Shown: positions 45,945-58,067 of the stretch, in pieces
Layout: every line of letters begins with the position of its first letter
Position numbering within the stretch: the stretch's first letter is position 1
Assembly (NCBI GenBank): GCA_947499735.1
Contig: CANMPP010000001.1
Coordinates: 372,001 to 436,000, forward strand
From: an uncultured Pelagimonas sp.
GTDB lineage: Bacteria; Pseudomonadota; Alphaproteobacteria; Rhodobacterales; Rhodobacteraceae
Direction of reading: 5' to 3'
DNA: 64,000 bases
Notes under the pieces: model-generated
Told to the model about the DNA's origin: nothing
What the model saw: only the letters and a program-made list of their open reading frames with translations
Database searches by the model: none
Translations under genes and position numbers: made by a program

Positions 45945-47207
45945 ATGCAGCAGTCACCCTTGTTCAGCCGCGATGCTGACCTTGAAACTATCCGACACTT
46001 GGACCGCACGGGTCTCATCCTGCTGTCGGCCATGGCCCTTGTCACCGCGATCCTCTCAGGCGTGGGTTTCGTAAGTCAGTTCCCTAATCCCAGCCTCTTA
46101 GATTTTTGCATGGCCATCCTGTTCGGCTTCAGTGTTTGGCTTGTCGCTAGAATGTTTTGGGCCGGGGCGTGGATTTTGCCGCAGTTCAATCTTGGTGGCA
46201 AAGAGCTGTCGGCATACGTTCTGGTCGCGGTCATCGGGTTCGGCGCTTTCGCGACTATTTCTTACTTTGGTAATCAGCGCGCAATCGCGGGGGGAGTAAG
46301 CAAATCTCTGTCGGAAGACGCTCGGACCGACGAGTTAGAAAACTCGGCAGGTGCCGCATTGGCATATGCGGCGGGTTTCAATCAAATCGCATCCAGTATC
46401 TCCGCCCAAGCGGCACAATCGCAGGCGGCGGCTGACGCGGAACTGTCAGGAAACGGGCCAACCGGGATTGGTGGCAGTGGCCCAGTCCATCGTTCTTTTC
46501 TATTCGCCACTAATCGATATCGTGAAGCAACTGCGCTTGTAAGCAGCAAAATCGCAGAGGCTGACGAGCTTTCGGCATCGATTACAGACGTGCTTGGCGA
46601 AATGCGTAGTGCTCGTCAGGACACAGAATTGAATCCGCCACAGTTGACCGCCGAACTGAAGACGCTGAGCGGAAAAGTGATCAGCGCCATCAATCAAGTC
46701 CGCTCTCTTGATGTGGCTGGCACAGCGAGGAACGCCGCGCAGATAATCGCACAGGGCGTACCCGATCAGAGCGGCGCGCCTGCATCGGCGCAAGCGCGCA
46801 TCGCAGAACTTCGTTCTGAAATGGCTTCGTTTGCTCGGTCCCTTGAAGATCAAGCCCAAGGTTTAGCCGGTACTGTACCTGATGCACCTCGCGCTTACAG
46901 CTTGAGCCAAGAAGAGCATCTGATTGAGAATTTCTTGCGCATGCCTGGGCTTTCGATGGCCGCTCTGTTCTTCGATTTCTGCGGCTGGGTGGTCATCGGC
47001 TTTCGGTTCGTAGCCTATCGAGCGCTTCGCCGTCGCGATGAAGAGGCCCACGCTTGTCAGTATGATGCGTTTCTCACGATTGCTGACCTGAACCGCGTTG
47101 CTTTGATGGCTGAGCATGTGAGTGAGACCCGTCGCACTCTCGAAGCTGCGGGGGCGGCGCATCCGGCATTTCCGCAAATTGATAATCCAGAGAACGAGGA
47201 CCGGTAG
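45945..47207 (+). CDS. Membrane protein with coiled periplasmic or cytoplasmic domain
   Basis: A 420-residue protein. Three hydrophobic helices lie within the first 120 residues (LILLSAMALVTAILSGVGF, LLDFCMAILFGFSVWLVARMF, SAYVLVAVIGFGAFATISYF), then a ~230-residue Ala/Gln/Ser-rich helical region, another hydrophobic helix (AALFFDFCGWVVIGFRFVAY) and a charged tail. AAGGAG precedes ATG. It leads a co-directional cluster with a protease and a VirD4-like ATPase. No family is recognised. Confidence 0.68.
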   Translation: MQQSPLFSRDADLETIRHLDRTGLILLSAMALVTAILSGVGFVSQFPNPSLLDFCMAILFGFSVWLVARMFWAGAWILPQFNLGGKELSAYVLVAVIGFGAFATISYFGNQRAIAGGVSKSLSEDARTDELENSAGAALAYAAGFNQIASSISAQAAQSQAAADAELSGNGPTGIGGSGPVHRSFLFATNRYREATALVSSKIAEADELSASITDVLGEMRSARQDTELNPPQLTAELKTLSGKVISAINQVRSLDVAGTARNAAQIIAQGVPDQSGAPASAQARIAELRSEMASFARSLEDQAQGLAGTVPDAPRAYSLSQEEHLIENFLRMPGLSMAALFFDFCGWVVIGFRFVAYRALRRRDEEAHACQYDAFLTIADLNRVALMAEHVSETRRTLEAAGAAHPAFPQIDNPENEDR

Positions 47208-47208
47208 A

Positions 47209-48212
47209 ATGCCAAATCCGTTTGCGATTTTTGATCATTGGCCGACGTTCATTGCTGTAGGTCTTTCAACAGTCATCGGCGTCATCACGCTTGAAGAAAA
47301 GCTGGGCGTTGAGTTGGAACTCTCCTTTCTTCGGCCTGACGTTGAGGCACCAAATGCCGATGAACCGCTACCGCCAGAACCTTCTGTACCATTGGGACAA
47401 AACCCAGGCTGGGACGATAGAACCCCTCTGGAGTACATGTCCCATTACTTCGACATTGACGATCCGTACCTCACGGAAAAACTGTCAGGTTTCGGAACCG
47501 TCGATTGGGTTGGCCGGTACTCGGGCACTGGCGCATTGATCGCTCCAGACGTCGTTCTTTCAACGGGCCATGCCTTTGCGAAATCCGGTCAATGGTTGAC
47601 CATTAGCGGGCATCATACTCCGGCTCATAATCCGTCCGCCGGTTCGATATTCCTCGCCGCATGCGGGCGCAGCTATGAGTTCGTTCATATTGAATTGGGC
47701 AGCATGTCGCCCGTCAAAATCTTGGCAAAGATTATGCCATTGCGCGCCTCGCTGAACCGGCTTGTGATGAGGCGAAGCCCTTGCGTGCCGAAGAACTCAG
47801 TGACACAGCGATTGAAGCGCACGATCCGACCGAAGAAATCCTGATCAGCCTCGGAAGCTATCCTTTCGCCTCGCTACCGCGCTACGCAAACCACCCATTC
47901 TTTACCCAGAACCCGTCCCAACACCGCAACCACCTTTTTGGAACGCGCTGCAAAATGGTTGGGCACCGTAACACCGGCGATGACGCCGGTTTGATACTGA
48001 CTGATGGATGCTGGGGCAGACCTGGCTCATCAGGAGCTCCGCTCATCGTATCACGCGATGGCGGCGAGACCTACAGGATCATCGGCGTCGCGAACAGCTA
48101 CAGCAAGACTGACAGCGAATTCAACAATTTCACGCGTGTAACTGGACGGTTTGCATCTCACTTGATGCGCTTCGCCCCAGACATCTTCGATCCATCAGCA
48201 ACAGGAGAATAA
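47209..48212 (+). pseudogene. Membrane-anchored trypsin-like serine protease, apparent frameshift
   Basis: The first part has a hydrophobic anchor (PTFIAVGLSTVIGVITL), a proline linker and the trypsin-like His segment VVLSTGHAF (H121). In the next frame (beginning before 47781) follow KDYAIARLAEP (the Asp) and GRPGSSGAPLI (the Ser), i.e. the whole catalytic triad. One base added near 47722 (a short T-run) joins the two into a ~335-residue protease. It begins two bases after the membrane protein gene. It may be intact in the organism. Confidence 0.72.
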
Positions 48213-48215
48213 GCC

Positions 48216-48515
48216 ATGTGGCAACGCAAATCGTCAGGACATGGTTCCCAAGGGGGCTCAATGTTGGGAAGCGCAGACGGCTTTTCGAAAGTTGCTGCGG
48301 GAATTGTCGCGGTCTTCGCCGTGCCACCGATCTGGGACATGGTTGATGGATACATCGCAGAAAAGCTCTTCGAGCTTTATGACGATGGGCTTGTGCCAAT
48401 CCTTTATTACGGGCTGATGATCGCAGCTTACCCGCTCGTCTATTTCGCGATCCGGATGAGTCTTGTCAGCATTGCCGTCACTGGTCTGCTTGGCTTTGCC
48501 ATGCGCTACATTTGA
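48216..48515 (+). CDS. Small membrane protein
   Basis: A 99-residue protein with a glycine/serine N-terminus and two to three hydrophobic helices (VAAGIVAVFAVPPIWDMV; LVPILYYGLMIAAYPLVYF; VSIAVTGLLGFAMRY). It starts three bases after the protease stop and ends 11 bases before the ATPase. Since that VirD4-like ATPase lacks its own membrane helices, this protein may supply the anchor in trans. Confidence 0.65.
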   Translation: MWQRKSSGHGSQGGSMLGSADGFSKVAAGIVAVFAVPPIWDMVDGYIAEKLFELYDDGLVPILYYGLMIAAYPLVYFAIRMSLVSIAVTGLLGFAMRYI

Positions 48516-48526
48516 GGTGGGTGGCC

Positions 48527-50134
48527 ATGTTCAGTAATGAGATATTTCGCTTTGGCTCCGCTGACAGCTCTGATGCTCGGGCCATTGAAGACGCCGGGAT
48601 GTTCGAGCAGACGCCTTCATCCATCTTCCTAGGTTATTTCCAGGGCCGCGCCACATTCTATTCCTCCCCTGCGGGAATGGTTGTAACCGGTGGTGCCAGA
48701 TCGGGGAAGATGACCACGTTTTTGGCGAGGAATCTGTTGTGTGGGACGTGTCGCCAGACTTTGCTTGTCCTTGATCCGAAAGGCGAGGGTGCGTATCTGA
48801 GCCAGGACCAAACGCCAGATCAGAAGTTCTGCGCGTATTGGAACCCGGCGGCACTTCACGGGCTGCCCCAAGACCGCATCAACCCTTTTGGTCACCTACG
48901 GATCGATAGTCCAACTCTGGTATCCGATACCAAAGTCTCTTGCGAAAATTTCACGCCAAACACCGGCTCGCCTCAAGGTGCGTACTTCGAGGGACGCGCC
49001 CGCGAAGTCGGTGAAGCGTTCTGCTTGTTCCTTGCTGAGATTAACGGTGTTGTAACGCCGCCCGACCTCTACCTGCTCATCAATCTTATCGCGCTCAATA
49101 ATGATGCGTGGCTCGATTTTGCCTTTGCTATGAGCGAGTCACGGTTTCCACTTGTACGGAGGATCGAAGAAGAGATTGCCGCGAGCCGTGAGAATCCGGG
49201 CGCGGGGTGGCAAGGTATTCTAGGTGAACTCTACAAGTCATTCTCCTGCCTATCCGACCCGGTCCTTATGGAGGCAGTGTCTCCGCCCTACACGATGTCG
49301 CTTGAACAGCTCTGTGACAGCGATCAGGCGTGGCAGGTTTATTTGATGCCACCTGCCGAGTTCATCTCCGCGTGGTCGCCAATCATTAAATCGCTTTTTG
49401 TCTGCGCCATGGCATATAAATCGCGTGCGCCTTCAGCTCCGCGACAAACATGGTTTTTGGATGAATGTGGGCTGTTGGCCAGTGGGGTATCCGGTGGATT
49501 TCCGCTTGTACCATTGATGTTCACTTACGGTGCTGGGATCGGGATAACGCCGGTTTGTCTGTTCCAGACAAACGAGCAAATGAATGGTCTGGAGAAAAAC
49601 GCCTCAGCTCTGATCAGCTCCAGTGCTGGCTGTCGGTTAATGTTTGCAATCCGTGACATGCCAAGCGCGCAGGAAGCGAGCCGTATGCTGGGTAAGCAAA
49701 CGCTCGTATATGACGATACGCTGAGACAATCTCAAGCCGCTCATGAGCGGCGCAGTGCGCTTATGGGCCTGCTAGCTGGCCGTGACCCTGTGTCTTCAAT
49801 CCTGTCGATTGCCCAAAAACGTAAGGAAACGGCGCATCAGGCTAAGCAGCAGCGTGATTTGATGACACCAGATGAAGTCATGCGTATGCCTGCCGATAAA
49901 GCGCTGTTGTTTGCCGATGGGCTCCGCCACCCGGCTCAGATTGACCGCAGACCTTATTGGACAGAACCAGGGTGTCGCTTCCACCCCAACCCTTACCATC
50001 CGCCTTTGGATCGCGTGCAGCTTATGACCGAGCGCGGCCCCGCAATGCGCCGCATCATTCGCGAGCCTGTTCCCAAGCTGTTTGAGCATTACCCACAGTA
50101 TCGCGACGGATTTTGGTCCCGGGTCGAGGAATAG
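48527..50134 (+). CDS. VirD4/TraG-like ATPase without a membrane domain
   Basis: A 535-residue P-loop ATPase. Walker A is GGARSGKMT, then VLDPKGEGAYLS, Walker B TWFLDECGLLA and the DPKG/TQ-type C-terminal segments of TraG/VirD4 proteins (IGITPVCLFQTNEQM). The N-terminal membrane helices of true coupling proteins are absent. ATG 48527 follows GAGGTGGG. Neighbouring genes are a small membrane protein upstream and two small soluble proteins downstream. Substrate and partner channel are unknown. Confidence 0.78.
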   Translation: MFSNEIFRFGSADSSDARAIEDAGMFEQTPSSIFLGYFQGRATFYSSPAGMVVTGGARSGKMTTFLARNLLCGTCRQTLLVLDPKGEGAYLSQDQTPDQKFCAYWNPAALHGLPQDRINPFGHLRIDSPTLVSDTKVSCENFTPNTGSPQGAYFEGRAREVGEAFCLFLAEINGVVTPPDLYLLINLIALNNDAWLDFAFAMSESRFPLVRRIEEEIAASRENPGAGWQGILGELYKSFSCLSDPVLMEAVSPPYTMSLEQLCDSDQAWQVYLMPPAEFISAWSPIIKSLFVCAMAYKSRAPSAPRQTWFLDECGLLASGVSGGFPLVPLMFTYGAGIGITPVCLFQTNEQMNGLEKNASALISSSAGCRLMFAIRDMPSAQEASRMLGKQTLVYDDTLRQSQAAHERRSALMGLLAGRDPVSSILSIAQKRKETAHQAKQQRDLMTPDEVMRMPADKALLFADGLRHPAQIDRRPYWTEPGCRFHPNPYHPPLDRVQLMTERGPAMRRIIREPVPKLFEHYPQYRDGFWSRVEE

Positions 50135-50139
50135 TAGCT

Positions 50140-50660
50140 ATGGTGAAGTCACCTAAATCAAGATTGTCTTTTGCGCACGAGAGCGCTGACCTGCGCGCGC
50201 AGAACGATTTGTATCGCCAAACTGAACCCGTTACCAGCCTTTCAACGCGGCGAGCGGTGATCGGGAAGCTAGACGCGAAGCGTTCAAAGCAAAACGACGC
50301 GGCGAAACCATGGTGGAGCAAGAACGACCATTTCCAGAGCTGAAGCCGTCGTCGGAGCTCGCTGCTGAGATTGATCGCCGCGCCTACCACGTGAAGCTTT
50401 CTGCCGAGCATAGGCGTTCCGAGCGTGCAGCCCTGCTTTTCGAAGCGCGGCGTGCAAGAGACGATCTCTTGCGTGATCAGGGCAAGGTCGATTCCCTTCA
50501 GGCGGATTTGCGCGCAGCAGGTGCTGATCCGCAGAAAGACATGAAGACTCTGTTCAAGCTCCATCGCCGTCTCAAAGACAACATCCGAGAGTTTGAACCG
50601 CATAAGCACAACGCGCGAGCGGTTGGGAGCAAAGCCCAACAAGTCACACAAAACCGATAA
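50140..50660 (+). CDS. Hypothetical coiled protein, apparent frameshift
   Basis: ATG 50140 begins MVKSPKSRLSFAHESADL; near 50240 the frame must change to continue with NAASGDREARREAFKAKRRGE and PFPELKPSSELAAEIDRRAY..., which runs to 50660. Adding one T at 50240-50242 gives a single ~174-residue highly charged helical protein. As given, the second part could only start at ATG 50310. It follows the ATPase by five bases. No family is recognised. Confidence 0.55.
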
Positions 50661-50680
50661 ACTAAAAGGAGAACAATGGT

Positions 50681-50995
50681 ATGTCTGAACAGTCAAAGGA
50701 GCAAAGCCGTCGCCCAATCGACAAGCACCGTGATGGTGCCATCGAGGTCGCAATTTGGAAGCGGGAAACCGAAAAGGGATTTGTCTTCAACACCGAACGA
50801 ACGCGATCTTACGTCGACCAGGATGGAAACTGGCAAAAGACAAGCGTGATCCCAGAGCGCGACCTGCTGAAAGCGGCGCGTTTAGATGAAAAAGCGTATG
50901 AGACCATTCAAATGTTACGTGAGAAGGAGCGCAATGAGGGGCAAACTCGCCTAACAAGCCGCAAACGCCAGCGAGTGCAGAACTATGATCGCTGA
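50681..50995 (+). CDS. Hypothetical protein
   Basis: A 104-residue hydrophilic protein (HRDGAIEVAIWKRETEKGFVFNTERTRSY..) with AAAAGGAG upstream. The pattern of single strands, with GNWQKTSVIPERDLL in the middle, resembles small uncharacterised proteins often carried on conjugative elements of alphaproteobacteria. It closes the ATPase cluster. From 50996 to 51211 no gene is supported. Confidence 0.6.
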   Translation: MSEQSKEQSRRPIDKHRDGAIEVAIWKRETEKGFVFNTERTRSYVDQDGNWQKTSVIPERDLLKAARLDEKAYETIQMLREKERNEGQTRLTSRKRQRVQNYDR

Positions 50996-51211
50996 GCGCG
51001 TTTTTTGCGAAGCACCGGTAATCCATGATATAATTGGAGTAAGGTGCAAACGTAGAAGCCGTGCTCAGCGGTGTTTTCACACTGCAATGCACGAAAGTCG
51101 ATCCGACATTTTATCGGTCGCGCAACACCCCAGACACGCAAGTGCCTCAACGCGCCTTTTCATTTTGGCCGCGCAAGGTCTCTTCGTGCCAGCACCATAA
51201 GGACTGTAATC

Positions 51212-51547
51212 GTGAAAGATGCTGAAACCAAAAAAATACCAGACTTGGCTGCTGCAATCGATAAGGCGGCAAGCCAATATCCTCGAAGTCACCTTGAGGT
51301 CGATCTTGAACATTACCAGGCTTATCTCGACGATCCGTCCCTGACATCTGATCAAAAAGAAGAAATCGTTGGTGCACTGTGGACGATTATCAGTGCTTTC
51401 GTTGAACTTGGCTTTGGGGTTCACCCTGCCCAACAAGCTTGTGGAAAACATGGAACAGAGCTTGATCAAATAGGAAATTCGGAGTCCACTGGGATGGAAC
51501 CGAAAATTAACACTCAACAACAAGAAACAGATGCGCCTGCGATCTAG
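51212..51547 (+). CDS. Small conserved partner gene upstream of the recombinase
   Basis: A 111-residue acidic protein starting with GTG (VKDAETKKIPDLAAAID), preceded by TAAGGA. The segment QKEEIVGALWTIISAFVELGFGVHPAQQACGK recurs, as far as I recall, in small proteins just upstream of large serine recombinases in this bacterial group. It may help the integration reaction; nothing direct shows this. Confidence 0.6.
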   Translation: MKDAETKKIPDLAAAIDKAASQYPRSHLEVDLEHYQAYLDDPSLTSDQKEEIVGALWTIISAFVELGFGVHPAQQACGKHGTELDQIGNSESTGMEPKINTQQQETDAPAI

Positions 51548-51573
51548 CGGCAAGTCTGGGAAAGAGAGGATTC

Positions 51574-53294
<1,721 letters not shown>

Positions 53295-53298
<4 letters not shown>

Positions 53299-53504
53299 CG
53301 CAGAAACCTGATCCGAACAAATCCAAAACGCAAAAAGGACCCCAAAGCCGAGAAGATCGGCTAAAGGCGGCGTTGAAGGCGAATTTGGGCCGGCGTAAAG
53401 CGCAGGCAAAGGCGCGCACGAGCGCCGAAATAGAAAATGACACATTACACGAGGACGCAGCGCCAGACCAAAAGCAACAAGGCGCGGGCAGTGAGGACGA
53501 TTAA
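53295..53504 (+). CDS. Small basic protein upstream of murA
   Basis: A 69-residue Lys/Arg/Gln-rich protein (QKPDPNKSKTQKGPQSREDRLKAALKANLGRRKAQ) with an acidic tail. It directly precedes murA (adjacent stop and start). Small proteins of this kind often sit before murA in Rhodobacterales. No function is known. Confidence 0.65.
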
Positions 53505-54776
53505 ATGGATCGCATAATAGTAAATGGTGGTGGGCCTCTGAATGGTCAGATCCCGATTGCGGGTGCAAAAAATACGGCGTTGAAACTGATGTGCGCGGCT
53601 TTGTTGACGGATGAGCCGCTGACATTGACCAACATGCCACGTCTGTCGGATGTGCGCACGCTGACCACGTTGCTGGAATCTTTGGGTGTTGAGGTTGCTT
53701 GCTTGCAAGAGGGCAAGTCAATGGTGCTTTCAGCTGCAGAGATCACCAATAAAACCGCGCATTACGATATTGTGCGCAAATTGCGTGCGTCGTTTAATGT
53801 CTTTGGTCCAATGATGGGACGCTGCGGTGAAGCGGTTGTTTCGCTACCCGGTGGATGTGCGATTGGCGCGCGTAAGGTGGATCTACACCTGTCGTCGCTT
53901 GAGGCCATGGGGGCCAAGATTGATCTGCGTGAAGGCTATGTGCATGCCTCTGCTCAGGGTGGACTAAAAGGCGCGGAAATCGAATTCCCGTTTGTGTCTG
54001 TTGGGGCCACGGAAAATGCGCTGTGTGCGGCGGTTCTTGCCAAAGGCACAACGGTTCTGAAAAACGTCGCACGTGAACCTGACACTGTGGATCTGGCGCA
54101 TTGTTTGATGGAAATGGGCGCTGATATCGAAGGCGCTGGGACCTCAACGATGGTTATTCGCGGCGTGGATAGATTACACGGGGCAACGCATCGCTGCATC
54201 ACAGACCGGATTGAATTGGGCACATGGATGATTGCGCCGGCCATTACGGGCGGTTCTGTTGAACTGCTTGGCGGTACGCGTGCCATTGTGGCATCACTGG
54301 CTGACAAGATGGAAGAAGCGGGCGTAACGATTGCAGAAACTGCGACCGGTCTCGTGGTGACCCGCGATCCGAATACACAGGTAAAAGCGGTTGACGTGAC
54401 CACGGCCCCATTCCCCGGCTTTCCAACAGATTTGCAGGCGCAGATGATGGCGCTGATGTGCACGGCGACTGGCACTGCGGTGCTGGAGGAAACGATTTTT
54501 GAAAACCGTTTCATGCATGCGCCAGAACTGATCCGCATGGGTGCGCAGATTGACACAACAGGGAATACGGCACGTGTGACGGGCGTAGACAAGTTGCGCG
54601 GTGCGCCTGTGATGGCAACTGATTTGCGGGCGTCTATTTCGCTGATCTTGGCTGGTTTGGCGGCCGAGGGCGAAACCATAGTGTCACGCGTCTATCATCT
54701 GGATCGTGGTTACGAACATGTTGTGCGTAAATTGCGCGGTGTGGGTGCAACCATTGATCGGGTGAAAGAAGAATGA
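53505..54776 (+). CDS. murA: UDP-N-acetylglucosamine 1-carboxyvinyltransferase
   Basis: A 423-residue enzyme transferring enolpyruvate from PEP to UDP-GlcNAc, the first committed step of peptidoglycan synthesis. GAKN (K22) and the loop Cys (C118) in [13 protein letters not shown] are intact, so it should be the fosfomycin-sensitive type. Length and C-terminal [12 protein letters not shown] are normal. It overlaps the DUF2948 gene by ATGA. Confidence 0.97.
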   Translation: MDRIIVNGGGPLNGQIPIAGAKNTALKLMCAALLTDEPLTLTNMPRLSDVRTLTTLLESLGVEVACLQEGKSMVLSAAEITNKTAHYDIVRKLRASFNVFGPMMGRCGEAVVSLPGGCAIGARKVDLHLSSLEAMGAKIDLREGYVHASAQGGLKGAEIEFPFVSVGATENALCAAVLAKGTTVLKNVAREPDTVDLAHCLMEMGADIEGAGTSTMVIRGVDRLHGATHRCITDRIELGTWMIAPAITGGSVELLGGTRAIVASLADKMEEAGVTIAETATGLVVTRDPNTQVKAVDVTTAPFPGFPTDLQAQMMALMCTATGTAVLEETIFENRFMHAPELIRMGAQIDTTGNTARVTGVDKLRGAPVMATDLRASISLILAGLAAEGETIVSRVYHLDRGYEHVVRKLRGVGATIDRVKEE

Positions 54777-55243
54777 CCCAAGACGCACGGTTTGAAGATG
54801 GTATTGCGAAACCCCTGAATTTGGGCGCAGAGGATGGGGAGGATTTGAAAGTCCTCTCTGCCTTGGCCCAAGATGCGGTGTTCACAGCGGCTGATATGAC
54901 CTGGCAGGCCAGCCAGCACCGTTTTGCCCTGTTGATCAACCGTTTACGTCGTGAAGACACGCTGCCCAAAGGTACGGTCGAACGGGCGCGGGCAGTTTTG
55001 GTCTTTGACAATGTGCTGGGCGTCGCATCGCAAGGTGTGGATCGGTCTGACAAAGATACGGTGCTGCAAATTCTTGAGATCGCGTTTGAAGAAGGCGAAG
55101 ACGGGGCAGGGCGTCTGACCCTGACACTGGCGGGTGATGGTGCATTGCGCTTGAACGTCGAGGCGCTGGAGGTCTCTTTGAAAGACGTCACCAAACCGTA
55201 TCTGGCCCCATCTGGCAAATCGCCGGATCATGGTGTGGATTGA
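54773..55243 (+). CDS. DUF2948 family protein
   Basis: A 156-residue protein ([29 protein letters not shown]) of DUF2948, specific to alphaproteobacteria and usually encoded after murA, often before hisD. Here hisD is absent. Function unknown. It overlaps murA by ATGA and is co-transcribed. Confidence 0.85.
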   Translation: MTQDARFEDGIAKPLNLGAEDGEDLKVLSALAQDAVFTAADMTWQASQHRFALLINRLRREDTLPKGTVERARAVLVFDNVLGVASQGVDRSDKDTVLQILEIAFEEGEDGAGRLTLTLAGDGALRLNVEALEVSLKDVTKPYLAPSGKSPDHGVD

Positions 55244-55353
55244 CCCAGATGGGTTGGATCCAACACAACCTTTGCGAAAATTCAGAAAAGGTCCTCTTTT
55301 AGCCCTGCGGACCAAGAAACACCAAGCGCGGAATCAAGGCCGTAGGCCGCCGC

Positions 55354-55483
55354 GCATCGTCGGGCCCTCCCCGGGCACGGCGATTTGGTTGGCGCACGCG
55401 CGACATTACTGGCTTTTGCGGATTTGGCAAAGATAAACTGCCTGCTGGAGGCGTTGGATCGCCGCACCTGGGCCCGACGATGC
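55354..55483. ncRNA. Long inverted repeat, candidate structured RNA
   Basis: GCATCGTCGGGCCC (55354-55367) is the exact reverse complement of 55470-55483. The interior contains a second pair, CGGCGAT (55378-55384) with ATCGCCG (55458-55464), and a small GCCT/AGGC hairpin. Further flanking complementarity exists (AAGGCCGT versus ACGGCTT). A rod-like structure of 130-150 bases such as a 6S-like RNA is possible; strand and identity are unknown. No gene is supported in the 316 bases 55244-55559. Confidence 0.4.
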
Positions 55484-55559
55484 ACGGCTTGGACAACTGC
55501 CGGTGTCTCCTAATCAGAGATTAGTTAGGTTCGACAGCACTACTGTCTTTGCTTTTTGA

Positions 55560-57362
55560 TCAATCATCCATTTTAAGCGCCGAAATGAACGCCTCTTGTG
55601 GAATGTCGACCTTGCCGAATTGGCGCATCTTTTTCTTGCCGGCTTTTTGCTTTTCAAGCAGCTTTTTCTTACGCGTCGCGTCGCCGCCGTAGCATTTGGC
55701 AGTCACGTCTTTGCGCATGGCCGATAGGGTCTCGCGTGCGATGACCTTGCCGCCGATGGCTGCTTGGATCGGGATTTTGAACATGTGGCGTGGGATAAGC
55801 TCTTTCAGCTTTTCACACATCGCACGGCCCCGCATTTCAGCGCGAGCGCGGTGCACCATGGTCGATAGCGCATCCACCGGTTCGTCATTCACAAGGATCG
55901 ACATTTTGACCAGTTGATCCTCTTGATAGCCGATCATCTGATAATCGAATGACGCATAGCCTTTGGTCACGGATTTCAAACGATCATAGAAGTCGAAGAC
56001 CACCTCGTTTAGTGGCAGGTCATAGACCGTCATCGCACGGGACCCGGCATAGGTCAGATCCATCTGAACACCGCGACGATCTTGGCAAAGTTTCAAAACG
56101 TCGCCCAGATATTCGTCAGGCACCATGATGGTGGCTTTGATGCGCGGTTCTTGCAAATGATCGATTGTTGACGGGTCCGGCATGTCTGCTGGGTTGTGCA
56201 ACTCGATCATTTCGCCGTCTTTCATATAGACGTGATAGATCACGCTTGGCGCTGTAGTGATCAGATCGATATTGTATTCGCGTTCGATCCGGTCTCGGAT
56301 CACTTCGAGATGTAGCAAGCCAAGGAAACCGCAGCGGAAGCCGAACCCAAGAGCCGCTGATGTTTCCATTTCAAAGCTGAAAGACGCGTCATTCAGCGCC
56401 AGCTTTTCAATTGCTTCGCGCATATCTTCGAATTCGGCTGTGTCCACGGGGAACAAGCCACAGAAAACAACAGGAACCGAGGGTTGAAAACCATCCAGTG
56501 CCTGATCCGTTGGTTTCTTTTCATGGGTGATCGTGTCGCCGACCTTGGTGTCGCGCACCTGTTTGATCGATGCCGTCAAGAAACCAATCTCGCCCGGACC
56601 AAGCGCCTCAACATTTTCCATCTTTGGACGGAAGACGCCGATCCGGTCGACACCGTATTTTGCACCGGTCTGCATCATCTTGATCTGGTCGCCCTTTTTC
56701 AGAACGCCGTCCATGATACGTACCAAAACAACAACGCCCAGATAGGGGTCATACCAACTGTCCACCAGCATCGCTTTAAGCGGCTTGTCTGCGTCGCCTT
56801 CCAGCGGGCCGGGTAGGCGGTTGACAATGGCTTCTAGAACATCGGGAATGCCGATGCCGGTTTTGGCTGAAATCAAGCAGGCGTCAGAACTGTCGATGCC
56901 GATCACGTCTTCGATTTGTTCGGCAACGCGTTCGGGTTCTGCAGCCGGTAGGTCAACTTTGTTCAGAACCGGTACGATCTCGTGATCTGCTTCAATCGCT
57001 GTATATACATTTGCGAGGGTCTGCGCCTCAACCCCTTGGGAGGCGTCTACGACCAGCAAAGATCCTTCAACCGCGCGCATAGAGCGAGAAACCTCATAGG
57101 CGAAATCCACGTGGCCGGGCGTGTCGATTAGGTTCAGGACATAGGTTTCCCCATCCTGAGCGGTATAATCGATGCGCACTGTGTTGGCCTTAATTGTGAT
57201 GCCGCGCTCACGTTCAATGTCCATGCTGTCAAGCAGCTGTGCTTGCATGTCCCGGTCCTGTACGGTGCCGGTCATTTGGATCAGCCGGTCGGCCAGGGTG
57301 GATTTCCCGTGGTCAATATGGGCTACGATAGAGAAATTACGGATACGATTAAGCGGTGTCAT
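55560..57362 (-). CDS. lepA: Elongation factor 4
   Basis: A 600-residue ribosome-associated GTPase that back-translocates stalled ribosomes. G1 (AHIDHGKST), G3 (DTPGH), G4 (NKVD) and the SAKTG motif are present, as is the EF4-specific C-terminal basic tail ([21 protein letters not shown]). The ATG at 57362 ([19 protein letters not shown]) gives the normal N-terminus. Confidence 0.97.
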   Translation of the reverse strand: MTPLNRIRNFSIVAHIDHGKSTLADRLIQMTGTVQDRDMQAQLLDSMDIERERGITIKANTVRIDYTAQDGETYVLNLIDTPGHVDFAYEVSRSMRAVEGSLLVVDASQGVEAQTLANVYTAIEADHEIVPVLNKVDLPAAEPERVAEQIEDVIGIDSSDACLISAKTGIGIPDVLEAIVNRLPGPLEGDADKPLKAMLVDSWYDPYLGVVVLVRIMDGVLKKGDQIKMMQTGAKYGVDRIGVFRPKMENVEALGPGEIGFLTASIKQVRDTKVGDTITHEKKPTDQALDGFQPSVPVVFCGLFPVDTAEFEDMREAIEKLALNDASFSFEMETSAALGFGFRCGFLGLLHLEVIRDRIEREYNIDLITTAPSVIYHVYMKDGEMIELHNPADMPDPSTIDHLQEPRIKATIMVPDEYLGDVLKLCQDRRGVQMDLTYAGSRAMTVYDLPLNEVVFDFYDRLKSVTKGYASFDYQMIGYQEDQLVKMSILVNDEPVDALSTMVHRARAEMRGRAMCEKLKELIPRHMFKIPIQAAIGGKVIARETLSAMRKDVTAKCYGGDATRKKKLLEKQKAGKKKMRQFGKVDIPQEAFISALKMDD

Positions 57363-57614
57363 GCATGCGCGTATGCTTCGGAAATTCCACTTGGTCAAGA
57401 GGATCTGCGCAGGATCTGATCAGTTGCCTTAATCCCAAGGCTTGTAACCGTAAGTTTGGAGTGAAATTTGGTTTAAATTTGTCAAAACCTTAATTTTTGC
57501 ATGTGAACCTAGATTTTCATTCGTGCAGTATTTGCGCAAAGCGAAATCTTCGGGCATATTGATTGGTGAGCAGATGTCCAAAGATCAGAGAAAACTGACA
57601 GGACGAACAAAAAA

Positions 57615-57980
57615 GTGAAAGACTTCATGAAAATTTCAGGTTTGTTTTGTTTGACGTTGGTGGCACTGGCAGGCTGTGCTGAAACCAAAAGAGTTGATCG
57701 TTTTGCAGGCGGTGCGCGCATTTCTTTCGCAACTGGCCCTATTTCGAATGCGTGCCGCGCGTCGGGACGGGGGGATGCGAATAGAATGGTTTGCGGATGT
57801 ATTCAAAGTGTTGCAAACCAAAGCCTGACATCTTCGGATCAACGGTTGGCGGCGAGCTTCTATGACGATCCGCAAAAAGCCCAAGATGTGAAAATGTCAG
57901 AGTCATCTTCTCACGATGCGTTTTGGGATAGGTATAAAATTTATGCAGCGCGCTCAGAACAATCCTGTAAAGGTTTTTAG
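57615..57980 (+). CDS. Putative lipoprotein
   Basis: A 121-residue protein with a lipoprotein signal: KISGLFCLTLVALAGC, cleavage before Cys ~21. The start is GTG 57615 or ATG 57627, which would shorten the signal to 16 residues. The mature part has several cysteines (CRASGRGDANRMVCGCIQSV). Function unknown; likely outer membrane or periplasmic. Confidence 0.72.
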   Translation: MKDFMKISGLFCLTLVALAGCAETKRVDRFAGGARISFATGPISNACRASGRGDANRMVCGCIQSVANQSLTSSDQRLAASFYDDPQKAQDVKMSESSSHDAFWDRYKIYAARSEQSCKGF

Positions 57981-58067
57981 AGAATACCCTTTTTTTAACT
58001 TCCGGTATAAAAACAACTTTATTTGGTTCCCAGCTTGTAAAAGTATGGCTGGGACAGGAGACCGCTT

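Noticed and set aside
50996-51211. Open frames in the gap before the recombinase partner gene
   Set aside because: They lack ribosome sites and look like shadow frames; the coding signal begins at GTG 51212.
55500-55545. T-loop-like GGTTCGAC near lepA as part of a tRNA or tmRNA
   Set aside because: No acceptor, D or anticodon stems could be formed around it.
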